From positions 1 through 32,015 of the forward strand of contig JAFMCP010000014.1 of the NCBI GenBank assembly GCA_017857705.1: a stretch of 32,015 nt of DNA, in the 5' to 3' direction. Both the position numbers and the translations under genes were made by a program. This document shows positions 15,703 to 24,000 of this stretch, one piece after another. This DNA comes from Candidatus Nanopelagicales bacterium. Its GTDB lineage: Bacteria > Actinomycetota > Actinomycetes > S36-B12. The notes below the pieces were generated by a model, which searched no databases, was not told the origin of the DNA, and was given only the letters and a program-made list of their open reading frames with translations. The number at the start of each line of letters is the position of its first letter. Positions within the stretch are counted from its first letter, which is position 1.

Positions 15703-16494
15703 TTAGGAGGCAAATGAGCGAGCAGTGCAACCGCCGTCAACCATAAGAATCGAGCCATTGCAGTACGAGGAGTCTTCGGATGCGAAGAAGAGGTTGACAC
15801 TTGCAACTTCCTCAGGCTGGGCAGGGCGCGCAATTGGGGTGAGCGACTTTGCGACATCTGGGTTGTCAAACAGCGGCGTGACGGCTGCCACCATCGGTGT
15901 GTCGATAAACCCGGGGCACACAGCGTTCGAGCGGATGCCATTTTTAATGTAGGTGATGGCCAGTGAACGAGTCAAGTTTACGATTGCTCCCTTTGCGGCC
16001 GTGTAGGTATGTCCGTCATAGAGACCGGTGACCCCACCCATGCTGGCAACATTGACGATCGATCCACTTTCCTGCTTCATCATTTGCTGCAGAGCGAACC
16101 GAGTGCAGTTGAAGTACGAATCGAGATTAATTGCCATGACGTCGTCCCACCATTCCTGGGTGGTCTCATGAAGTGCTGCCATCGAGCCCGGGTTGGTGAT
16201 TCCGTACTCCCAACCGACACCGGCGTTGTTAATCAGCACATCAATGCGGCCGTACTTATCGACAGCAGCATCTATCAAAGCCTTGCACCCGGCTTCCTTT
16301 GAAAGGTCGGTCGCAAAAACCATGCCAGTCCCACCCAGTGCGAGTGAGGACTCGAGCGCCTCGTCAAGGGTTGATTGCGTGCGCGCAGCACCCACAACGG
16401 TTGCACCCTCCGCGGCGAACCGCTCCATTGTGGCGCGCCCGATACCAGTGCTCGCTCCAGTAATGACGCAAACTTTATTTTCTAACCGGCCCAT
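15703..16494 (-). CDS. Short-chain dehydrogenase/reductase (SDR), paralogue
   Basis: This classical SDR of 263 residues has TGASTGIG (12-19), NNAGVG (89-94), and the catalytic residues S151, Y164, K168 in HTYTAAKG. AARTQS after strand 2 suggests NADP(H) use. It closely resembles the SDR at 14004, including the insertion PGSMAALHE, so the pair may act on similar molecules, possibly as opposite-stereochemistry dehydrogenases (inference). It is downstream of the zinc alcohol dehydrogenase on the same strand with a 51-base gap, so the two may be cotranscribed. The end of the protein is marked by CTARSFAS before the stop. Confidence 0.9.
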   Translation of the reverse strand: MGRLENKVCVITGASTGIGRATMERFAAEGATVVGAARTQSTLDEALESSLALGGTGMVFATDLSKEAGCKALIDAAVDKYGRIDVLINNAGVGWEYGITNPGSMAALHETTQEWWDDVMAINLDSYFNCTRFALQQMMKQESGSIVNVASMGGVTGLYDGHTYTAAKGAIVNLTRSLAITYIKNGIRSNAVCPGFIDTPMVAAVTPLFDNPDVAKSLTPIARPAQPEEVASVNLFFASEDSSYCNGSILMVDGGCTARSFAS

Positions 16495-16545
16495 AGTCCC
16501 TCTGCTTTCATATTGTTGGTTGATGTAGGAATGATGTTGTGGCAG

Positions 16546-17592
16546 TTACGGTGCAATCTGCACCTTGATTGAGGTGTCCTTAGACATCTGAGCTAGGAAG
16601 GCATCTGCGGCTTGATCGAGAGTGAAAGTGTGCGTAATGAGCGGCTCTGCCGTCACCTGTCCGGTTGCGAGCATCTGTAACACCTGTGAGAACTCGCCGC
16701 GGTATGCGAAGGTGCCTGCCACGCTCATTTCCTTCTGGACGATTTGATTTGCGTCAATAGGAACGACACCCTCGTATAGGGCAGCGATACGCAGTTTTCC
16801 GCCGGCCCGAGTCATCGAGATTGCATCAGCAAGTAGTGAGGGAACCCCGGAAGCTTCGATCACGATGTCAGCGCGAGCTCCTACCCCGTATGCACCAATA
16901 CCGGTAATTTCTTGCACTGTTGCGAGTGCATCGACTTCTTTACCATTGATCACGATGTCAGCACCAAGTTCTTGCGCCAACTTAAGTCGTGCAGGGGAGA
17001 TATCAACTCCAATAACAGTTCCTGCTCCGCAGGCTTTGAGCATCTGTACACAGTTGAGTCCGATACTGCCGAGGCCGATGACAACGCAGGTGTCCGTTGG
17101 TCCCGGGTTAGCGCTCTTTGCCGCGTGTAAACCAACGGCGAGTGGTTCAACGAGCGCAGCCGCTGCATAGGAAACATTATCTGGGATCAGGTGGACGTTG
17201 CCGCCGACAATTGCGTCGGGGACGCGGACGTATTCCGCGAAAGCACCCGGAAGTCCATAGGCGACGCTTGAGGCTAGCCCCGTCTCGCATAGATGGCCTG
17301 CTCCTTCGAGACAGCGTGGGCAACGACCGCAGGTGCTGAGTGGGACGGCGGTGACGCGGTCGCCAATCTTGAGGCCCTCGACGTTGGATCCAACCTGGGT
17401 GATCGGTCCGCTGAACTCGTGACCCATAACTTGGCCAGGGGAAATAAATGCACCTTCGAGATAGGAATGCAGATCAGATCCACAAATTCCGCATTCGGAA
17501 ACTTTCACGACTATGTCATTGGGTCCTGCTACCGGGTCCGGAAGCTCTTGAATCGTGATTTTTTCGGGACCTTCGAAGACAGCTGCTTTCAT
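16546..17592 (-). CDS. Zinc-dependent alcohol/polyol dehydrogenase (MDR)
   Basis: This medium-chain dehydrogenase of 348 residues carries catalytic-zinc ligands C37 (GICGSD) and H58-E59 (MGHEF). Structural-zinc cysteines C88, C91, C94 and C102 lie in CGRCPRCLEGAGHLC, and the nucleotide loop is GLGSIG. VGVDIS after strand 2 suggests NAD+. It resembles butanediol, sorbitol and threonine dehydrogenases. It would oxidise a secondary alcohol to a ketone in the cytoplasm, which would supply a ketone for carboxylation if the pathway model is right (inference). The ATG at 17592 faces the ADC-like gene at 17815 across a 222-base regulatory gap. Confidence 0.9.
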   Translation of the reverse strand: MKAAVFEGPEKITIQELPDPVAGPNDIVVKVSECGICGSDLHSYLEGAFISPGQVMGHEFSGPITQVGSNVEGLKIGDRVTAVPLSTCGRCPRCLEGAGHLCETGLASSVAYGLPGAFAEYVRVPDAIVGGNVHLIPDNVSYAAAALVEPLAVGLHAAKSANPGPTDTCVVIGLGSIGLNCVQMLKACGAGTVIGVDISPARLKLAQELGADIVINGKEVDALATVQEITGIGAYGVGARADIVIEASGVPSLLADAISMTRAGGKLRIAALYEGVVPIDANQIVQKEMSVAGTFAYRGEFSQVLQMLATGQVTAEPLITHTFTLDQAADAFLAQMSKDTSIKVQIAP

Positions 17593-17739
17593 GTGAACCC
17601 CTTTTCAATGTGGGGCAAAGATAGGAGCGCTGCACCCTTCGTGTCAAGGAATTTGGCAGATTACGTCATCCCTGCGGATGAGACCTATGGGCAAGGACAT
17701 ATTTGGCAATGAAGACATCGGAGTAATTTTGGGAATTTC

Positions 17740-17769
17740 AGGACACAGAGTCTTTGTGTACTTCATAAT
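17740..17769 (+). promoter_or_regulatory. Promoter with embedded operator-like palindrome
   Basis: AGGACA (17740-17745) and CATAAT (17764-17769) are spaced by 18 bases and resemble -35 and -10 boxes. Between them lies a 17-base palindrome, ACACAGAG-T-CTTTGTGT (17743-17759), with a single mismatched pair. A repressor bound there would block the promoter of the ADC-like gene at 17815. Confidence 0.45.
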
Positions 17770-17814
17770 CGCATCCATCGGCAGTTGCCGGTTTACCGCT
17801 CACAAGGAGGACAG

Positions 17815-18582
17815 ATGGGCTACGTAAAAACTCCACAGGAGATCGAGGCTGTTTTAGCAGTTATCGCCGCGCCACGTTTTGTTAACTCTGAGATGTTGTC
17901 CATCGTTGTGCGGACAGATCCGGCTTGGCTCGCAGAAGTCATACCGGCTCCGTTGGTGCCTGACGGTGACACGGTTCGATTCATGGTGGGACGCTGGCAG
18001 AGCAACTGTGTCGGAAACTTCAATGGCGGAGCCATTTACATACCTGCAAAATTCGGCGATATCTCCGGCGAGTACGTATTAGCCATGTACATGGACAGCG
18101 ATTCAGCAATCATTTATGGGCGCGAAGTTTTTGGTGAACCTAAGAAGCAGGCGGGAGTGAGTTTGCACCGCGGTGCCCACCATGCAGTCGGTGTTTTAAC
18201 ACGAGGGAACGTCGAAATCATGCGGATAGAGGCGACTTTCGACACGGACAACGGTCCTTCAATCACAACAGGTTCTAACTTCAACATCAAGGCAATGCCG
18301 GATGCATCCGGCAATGGGCTGCAGTTTGATCCGATTCTGACCATCGCAGATTTTGATGTCACCTTGACGGCCGATCGAACCGGCACGGGCAAAGTGAAAC
18401 TAGCCTCAACGGCCAACGACCCTTTGGGTTCCATTCCGGTCCTTGAGGTGATCAACACAATCTGGCAAGAGGGTGATCTGGTTCCGCAGACGCGCACGCT
18501 GGCAACAATCCCCGCGGCAGATTTCCTTCCGTACTTTTTTGCGCGGGTGGATGACTACGCATCAATGAATACCGAATCATAA
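17815..18582 (+). CDS. Acetoacetate decarboxylase-like protein, divergent (ADC2)
   Basis: This protein of 255 residues from the ATG at 17815 has the acetoacetate decarboxylase fold signature YMDSDSAIIYGREVFGEPKK with K110 and K111 at the Schiff-base lysine pair. The overall length and core match clostridial ADC better than the other two homologues do. However, the positions of the two active-site glutamates appear replaced (RFM instead of RFE, and FNG instead of YTE, by alignment from memory). The reaction may therefore differ from simple decarboxylation. AGGAGG 6 bases before 17815 decides this start over an in-frame GTG/ATG at 17785. It precedes an AhpD-like gene. Confidence 0.83.
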   Translation: MGYVKTPQEIEAVLAVIAAPRFVNSEMLSIVVRTDPAWLAEVIPAPLVPDGDTVRFMVGRWQSNCVGNFNGGAIYIPAKFGDISGEYVLAMYMDSDSAIIYGREVFGEPKKQAGVSLHRGAHHAVGVLTRGNVEIMRIEATFDTDNGPSITTGSNFNIKAMPDASGNGLQFDPILTIADFDVTLTADRTGTGKVKLASTANDPLGSIPVLEVINTIWQEGDLVPQTRTLATIPAADFLPYFFARVDDYASMNTES

Positions 18583-18623
18583 TTTATAAAAATTGTTGAA
18601 ACCGAATTGTTAAGGAGTTTGAT

Positions 18624-19160
18624 ATGTCACGAATCCCTCTCGTTGAGTACGAGTCATTAGACCCGTTCCTGCAGGTACTCCATGACGGAGCTGCGCAGGA
18701 AGACTGGGCAACTCAACGTGTTGCTCAAGCGTTCTCAGGGCAGCCGCGTCTACTCGAGGATTACCTTCAATTTTATTACCCGTGGCATAAGGAAAAGGGC
18801 GTCATTAGTGCCCGTCTAAAAGAACTCGTTCGGCTGCACATTGCAACACTCAATGGTTGCAAGACGTGCGCGTCTGCCCGACTTACCCCAGAAGATGTTG
18901 CCGAAAGAGAAGCACTGGGTGCTCTAGGTACGGATGTATCCGGTCTAGAAACCCTCTCTGCTGAAGAGCGAATGGCACTTGACTTCGCTGAGCGGATGGC
19001 ATTGGATCATCACTCAATCACGGATGCTGATGTACGTCGCTGGCGCGACACCTTCGGAGATGCCGGTTTTCTAGAACTTGCCATGATGACAACCCAGTAC
19101 ATCGGCTTTGGTCGAGTCTTGGCCGTTTTGCAACTTGAGACGGTGGCCTGCCCGATCTGA
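18624..19160 (+). CDS. Carboxymuconolactone decarboxylase / AhpD-like protein
   Basis: The 178-residue alpha-helical protein has the AhpD-type motif E67-X11-C79-KT-C82 in ELVRLHIATLNGCKTCASAR. The residue four after the second cysteine, usually histidine in AhpD, is R86. Family members act as peroxidase partners or as gamma-carboxymuconolactone decarboxylases; which applies is unclear. An AAGGAG site lies 7 bases before the ATG. It is 41 bases downstream of ADC2 and probably shares its transcript. Its stop codon lies inside a candidate terminator hairpin. Its place suggests detoxification or an auxiliary redox role within the pathway (inference). Confidence 0.82.
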   Translation: MSRIPLVEYESLDPFLQVLHDGAAQEDWATQRVAQAFSGQPRLLEDYLQFYYPWHKEKGVISARLKELVRLHIATLNGCKTCASARLTPEDVAEREALGALGTDVSGLETLSAEERMALDFAERMALDHHSITDADVRRWRDTFGDAGFLELAMMTTQYIGFGRVLAVLQLETVACPI

Positions 19161-19187
19161 TGCGGGCATATTTCATTTTACATTTTT
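19149..19187 (+). terminator. Intrinsic terminator after AhpD-like gene
   Basis: TGCCCG (19149-19154) and CGGGCA (19163-19168) form a 6-base stem with an 8-base loop, followed by a T-rich stretch with a run of seven T. The stop codon of the AhpD-like gene lies in the loop. Confidence 0.5.
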
Positions 19188-19230
19188 TTCTGTTCCGGGG
19201 ACGTGAGCAATCCTCGACAGTTATCGTTTG

Positions 19231-19244
19231 CTAACAGTTGTTAG
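19231..19244. promoter_or_regulatory. Operator-like palindrome before SDR gene
   Basis: CTAACA-GT-TGTTAG is a perfect inverted repeat with 6-base arms, 19 bases upstream of the GTG at 19264. This size and symmetry are common for TetR-type operators. The regulator is not visible nearby. Confidence 0.4.
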
Positions 19245-19263
19245 TTAAACCAATGGAGGTGCC

Positions 19264-20019
19264 GTGAAAGGTTTGCAGGACAAGGTAGTTCTCATCACCG
19301 GTGCAGGGTCGGGACTTGGTCGCGAGTCAGCTATAGAACTTGCGGGCGAAGGCTCACGAATCGCTGTCATGGACATGAACCTTGAGGGGGCGGTCGAGAC
19401 TGTTGACCTCATCACCAAAGCGGGTGGAGACGCATTTGCTGTTCAGGGCGACGTCGCGAACAGCGCATCCGTTCAAGCAATGGTGGCCACGGTGTTAGAC
19501 CATTTCGGCGCCATCGACATCCTCGTGAATAACGCCGGTGTCGTTGGCGAACTCAAGCCGGTCCATGAAGTATCTGAAGAGTCATGGGATTTTGTGATGG
19601 GTGTTGACATGAAGGGCGTCTTCTTGTGCTCGAAGTACGTCATTCCCACAATGCTCGCCAACGGCAAGGGAGTAATCATCAATATCGCTTCGGTGTCAGG
19701 GTTCCTCGCGAGTGCCACAGGAGTGGAATACACCTCAGCTAAGCACGGCGTGACCGGACTGACGAAGCAGTTGGCGTATGACTATGGCCACCTAGGGATC
19801 CGTTCGATTGCAATTGGACCCGGGGTCATCGAGACTCCATTGACAAAGGACTGGACTTGCGAGGGTGGGCCATTCCACGAACTAACCATGGACGCACCCG
19901 CCGGTCGCTATGGCCGGCCAATTGATGTGGCCCGACTCGTCTGCTTCCTGGCAAGTGATGAAGCCGATTTCATGCACGGCCACACCATTCCCATTGATGG
20001 CGGCTCGATCATCAGATAA
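19264..20019 (+). CDS. NAD-type short-chain dehydrogenase/reductase
   Basis: This 251-residue SDR has TGAGSGLG (12-19), NNAGV (89-93) and the catalytic residues S143, Y156, K160 in VEYTSAKHG. The aspartate D37 after strand 2 (VMDMN) indicates NAD+ preference, so it probably works in the oxidative direction. It is less similar to the other two SDRs than they are to each other. It starts at GTG 19264 with GGAGG just upstream. The ADC-like gene at 20074 follows after 54 bases, so an alcohol-to-ketone step next to a beta-keto-acid enzyme is suggested (inference). Confidence 0.9.
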   Translation: MKGLQDKVVLITGAGSGLGRESAIELAGEGSRIAVMDMNLEGAVETVDLITKAGGDAFAVQGDVANSASVQAMVATVLDHFGAIDILVNNAGVVGELKPVHEVSEESWDFVMGVDMKGVFLCSKYVIPTMLANGKGVIINIASVSGFLASATGVEYTSAKHGVTGLTKQLAYDYGHLGIRSIAIGPGVIETPLTKDWTCEGGPFHELTMDAPAGRYGRPIDVARLVCFLASDEADFMHGHTIPIDGGSIIR

Positions 20020-20073
20020 AAAAAGTTTTTGATTCGCAGACTTGATCTCGACCAACACAGAATGGAGAAATAT

Positions 20074-20871
20074 ATGTCATTGGATCTCTCTGGCAAGGAT
20101 GGTTTCACTCCACCCTTTGGTGGATCGCTCTACGGTCCACCTCCGTATGAATATCGTAGGGCGCAGCAGTCGTGGATTACTTACGAGGCTGCGAATCCAG
20201 ATGCAGTGCGTTCCATGTTGCCTGCTGGCGTAGAGCCTGATTCTGACATTCCGGTCTGTCACGCAATGGTGTGCTGGTATCCATGGACAACATTTGGTCC
20301 ATATAACGAGGCTTGGATTTGTGTCCGAGTGAAAGTTAATGGAGTTCGGTATTGGTACATGCCTTTCATCTACACGGACAATGAAGCACCTTTAGCTGCC
20401 GGACGCGAGATCTGGGGCTACCCAAAGAAGTTGGCTACGTTGAAGTGGGACTGGGGCGGCGCCGCACAGGGCGGCACTTTCGGTGAGCAGTTGATTTTCA
20501 CTGCAGACCGACCTGCCAGTCAAAGGATCATGACGTACACATTCGCACCCGATCGAGTCGCGGATCCCAGTGAACTTGAAGTGTTGCCCTTCCTTTCGTT
20601 GCGGCACATCCCACCGTCAGAGGCTGGGCGTAAGCCCGCGGCATCAGAGTTGGTTGCACTGGAGGTTGCATCGCATCTCTACACAGCAGCTGACGGTCGC
20701 CCCGAGTTGTACTCCGGGCGCGGTTCCGTCACTTTCCCATCCCGGAGTACGACGGATCCTTGGCACTTATTTGAAGCAGGAAAAATAATCAGCACCGTTT
20801 GGGCAAATGTGGACTTCTCGCTACCCATGGGGGTTGTAGTGAAGGACTACGTTGCAGAAGGCCTTGTCTAA
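20074..20871 (+). CDS. Acetoacetate decarboxylase-like protein (ADC3)
   Basis: This 265-residue paralogue of the protein at 13104 shares SLYGPPPYE, TTFGPYNEAW, the sequence APLAAGREIWGYPKKLA with K118-K119 at the Schiff-base position, and IPPSEAGRKPAASEL. The first active-site glutamate position appears as H63, whereas E79 is kept. It belongs to the acetoacetate decarboxylase superfamily; decarboxylation of a beta-keto acid is the default guess. I chose the ATG at 20074 because GGAGA lies 7 bases upstream and it aligns with the start of ADC1; an in-frame TTG at 20029 would add 15 residues. It is downstream of the NAD-type SDR and upstream of the ABC transporter. Confidence 0.85.
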   Translation: MSLDLSGKDGFTPPFGGSLYGPPPYEYRRAQQSWITYEAANPDAVRSMLPAGVEPDSDIPVCHAMVCWYPWTTFGPYNEAWICVRVKVNGVRYWYMPFIYTDNEAPLAAGREIWGYPKKLATLKWDWGGAAQGGTFGEQLIFTADRPASQRIMTYTFAPDRVADPSELEVLPFLSLRHIPPSEAGRKPAASELVALEVASHLYTAADGRPELYSGRGSVTFPSRSTTDPWHLFEAGKIISTVWANVDFSLPMGVVVKDYVAEGLV

Positions 20872-20928
20872 AAGCAAATAGCAATACCCATTCACCCGTC
20901 AATGAAAATTAACAGCCCAAAATATCCA

Positions 20929-20957
20929 TTGACATCAATGTGAATTGATCATATGTT
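20929..20957 (+). promoter_or_regulatory. Promoter of the Liv-type ABC transporter
   Basis: TTGACA (20929-20934) is a full consensus -35 box, and TATGTT (20952-20957) follows after exactly 17 bases. Two inverted repeats overlap it: CATTGA-CA-TCAATG (20927-20940) on the -35 box and TTGATC-N11-GATCAA (20945-20967) around the -10 box. This suggests a strong but regulated promoter, about 50 bases before the GTG at 21008. Confidence 0.6.
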
Positions 20958-21007
20958 TCGCGATCAACTGGATTGATGTGTAAACGATAATTAGTCTGGA
21001 GTCAACT

Positions 21008-24000
21008 GTGGAGTCCTTGATCACATACGCCCTCGTAGGACTGGGGATCGGTTCCTTATACGTTTTGGCCGCCCAAGGATTAATCGTGATCTTTAGGGGC
21101 TCTGGCGTACTGAACCTTGGTCTCGGCGCGGTTGGCATGGTCGGTGCCTATATGGCTTGGGACCTGACCAAGGGCAAATTCCTCGTCTGGGAAGTCCCTA
21201 TTCCGCCCTTCTGGATCGGAATGATTGTTGGCATCCTGGTTTCTGCGGGTATCGGTGCACTGGTCCAATTCTTTATCATCCGACCGCTTGCTGGGCGATC
21301 CGCTTTGGTCAAAGTGATTGCAACCCTTGGTGTACTTCTCACCCTGCAGGCGCTGGTCATCCTGCGCTGGACTTCTGTTGCACAAGTACCCACCTCACCG
21401 TTTCCCAACGACTTGATTGATGTACTGGGAGCACGCATCAATCTTGACAAGTTCATCTTGTTGGGTATCGCCATTTTGATAACGGTTGGCCTGTACCTGT
21501 TTTATCGCTATACCCGTTTCGGGCTCAGCACTACCGCAGTTGCGGAGAATGAAACGGTTGCAGCCTCGCTTGGTCTATCCCCCAACCGGGTGGCCTTGCT
21601 CAACTGGGCGATCGGCAGCGGCTTAGCCGGACTGTTTGCCATCCTGATCGCTCCTACGGTGACGTTACAACCGGTGGTCATGACAAACCTTGTTCTGGCG
21701 GCCACTTCTGTCGCGCTTGTTGCAGGCTTCAGGTCATTTCCAGTTGCGCTTCTTGCCGGACTACTTATCGGAATGGCGCAAACAATCGTTCAAGGCCAGA
21801 TCACAGGAATACCTGGAATCGGGAACGCGGTCCCGTTCCTGTTCATCGTTTTGTGGCTGACTTTCCGAGGCCAAGGCATACCTGCCCGCGACTTTGTCAT
21901 GCAACGCCTCCCCTCCGTTGGTACGGGGCGCATGCGATGGTCACTCATTTTGGCTGCTCTAGTTGTAGTTCTCAGCATGTCCTTTTCCGTTTCAAACGTG
22001 TGGCTCGACGGTTTGATCATCACGTTGTCAGCTGGAATCATGATGCTCTCCGTCATCGTCATCACCGGGTATGCGGGTCAACTGTCCCTCGCGCAGTTTG
22101 CAATCGGCATCTTTGGCGCGTGGGTTGCTGGCCGACTAGCCGCGACACAGGGTTGGCCGTTCTTGTTGGTACTACTCATCGGTGTTCTGGCGACTATCCC
22201 CCTTGGACTGCTATTCGCCCTTCCAGCGGTACGCACCCGTGGTATCAACCTGGCGATCGTGACTTTGGGACTCGGAACAGTCATGTACGTGTCAATCTTT
22301 AATAATCAGAACCTCACGGGTGGAACCGAAGGTACCGTGATCGCTGAACCAACAATCTTCGGATGGAACATTTGGTCTGCATCCAACCCTCTCAACTATC
22401 TTATCGTCGTATTAGTTTTTCTCATGTTGACACTGCTCATGGTGAGCAACCTTCGACGTGGAAGATCTGGTCGACGACTTTTGGCGGTGCGCGCTAATGA
22501 ACGCGCGGCTGCAGCCCTTGGGATCAATGTAAGTAGTGCTAAATTGTATGCATTTGGAGTTGCTGCGGGCATTGCAGCGCTGGGTGGTGTTCTGTATGCA
22601 TTCCGAAATACTTCGATCAGATTTGGTAATTACGATAACTTCGGCTCCATTTCGTTGATTGCTGACTCGATGATCGGCGGTATCGGTTACCTCGGTGGCG
22701 CTGTTCTCGGCGGGACCCTGTTTGGCGGAGCTTTCAACAGCAGGATCTTGAATTCATTGGGTGATGGAATCGAGGCGTATATCCCTTTGATTAGTGGTGT
22801 AGGTCTGCTTTTGATGGTGCTTCTGAACCAAGACGGCATCGTTAAGGAATTGATGAACAACTCAGCCCTGGTGAAGAAATACCTCCGCGAGGGTGGTTCG
22901 GTCGGCAAACGCCTGATGATTCCGGTGGTGGGACTCTTCCTCACTATCTCAGTACTTCTCTATGACCAGCAGGATGAGTGGTGGAATGTGTTCCGCCTCT
23001 CCGTTGGGCTGACCACCCTCGCTTTGGCGGTGGGACTCCAGCGCAGGGATCCCCGTGGAATTAGCGGTCGAGTAATTTTTGCACTGATCGCCGCCTGGGT
23101 TCTCGCCAGTCAGCAATGGTCAGCGGTCTACGTCCTTATGTACATCACGATGGGCATCGCCACGCTAATCCTGCTTGAGCGTGGCGCTTTTGGACAGCTA
23201 AGAATTATTCGCTTAACACTCTTGATCCCCTTTATCGGTGCACTCATCATTTATTTTGTTGAGCCAAGCCCTGACCGACTGGCACTTGTACTCGTTTTGG
23301 TCACGCAGTTAGTGGCCGTTTGGGGAGTCGCATGCGGTGAACGAATCAGCGTCGTCCAGGAAGGCCTAGCCCTTCTCATCCCGGTTGCTGTGGCCGGCAT
23401 CCTGTTCCTCGCGGCCGAACAAGTTCCATTGTCAACCTTCCTGATCCTTGTGGGCCAGGTTCCCCTCGTCGCGGTCATCGCTTGGCGGCATCGCACTGTC
23501 AATATTGGTGTGGGCGTCCTAGTCATGGCACTGCCGGTTCTCGCGTCCCTTGGCTTCTTACTCCTTGATGCCCGAGCAATGGCAGTCATTGCACTTCTGG
23601 TGGCCCAACTGACCTTTGTCGTCGCAATCCTGCGAACACAGACCACTCCTCGGTTGCGAATGAGCATGTTTGTTGTTGGTGAAGCAATTCTTGGCGCAAT
23701 TCTTTTCTTTATGCTCACCATGTGGCCGGTGTCCGTCGCCTTCGCCCTGCTGGCAGTCATAAAACTTGTTCGTGGCCCCAAGACCGACCTGCCCACAACC
23801 TATTCGCTGCCTGAGATCGGGGAGATTGTCAAAGTCCCCGCCCGAACACTGGTGACCAAGGGACTGACGGTGCGATATGGCGGTACGGTGGCCGTCAACT
23901 CTGTGGATCTTGTTGTGCGCCCAGGTCGCATAACGGGTCTGATTGGTCCAAATGGTGCGGGAAAAACTTCATTCATTGACGCTGTGACCGGCTTTGCCAA

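Noticed and set aside
23251-23796. Minus-strand frame of 181 codons rich in Arg, Thr and Ala
   Set aside because: It mirrors hydrophobic codons of the transporter on the plus strand, a common artefact.
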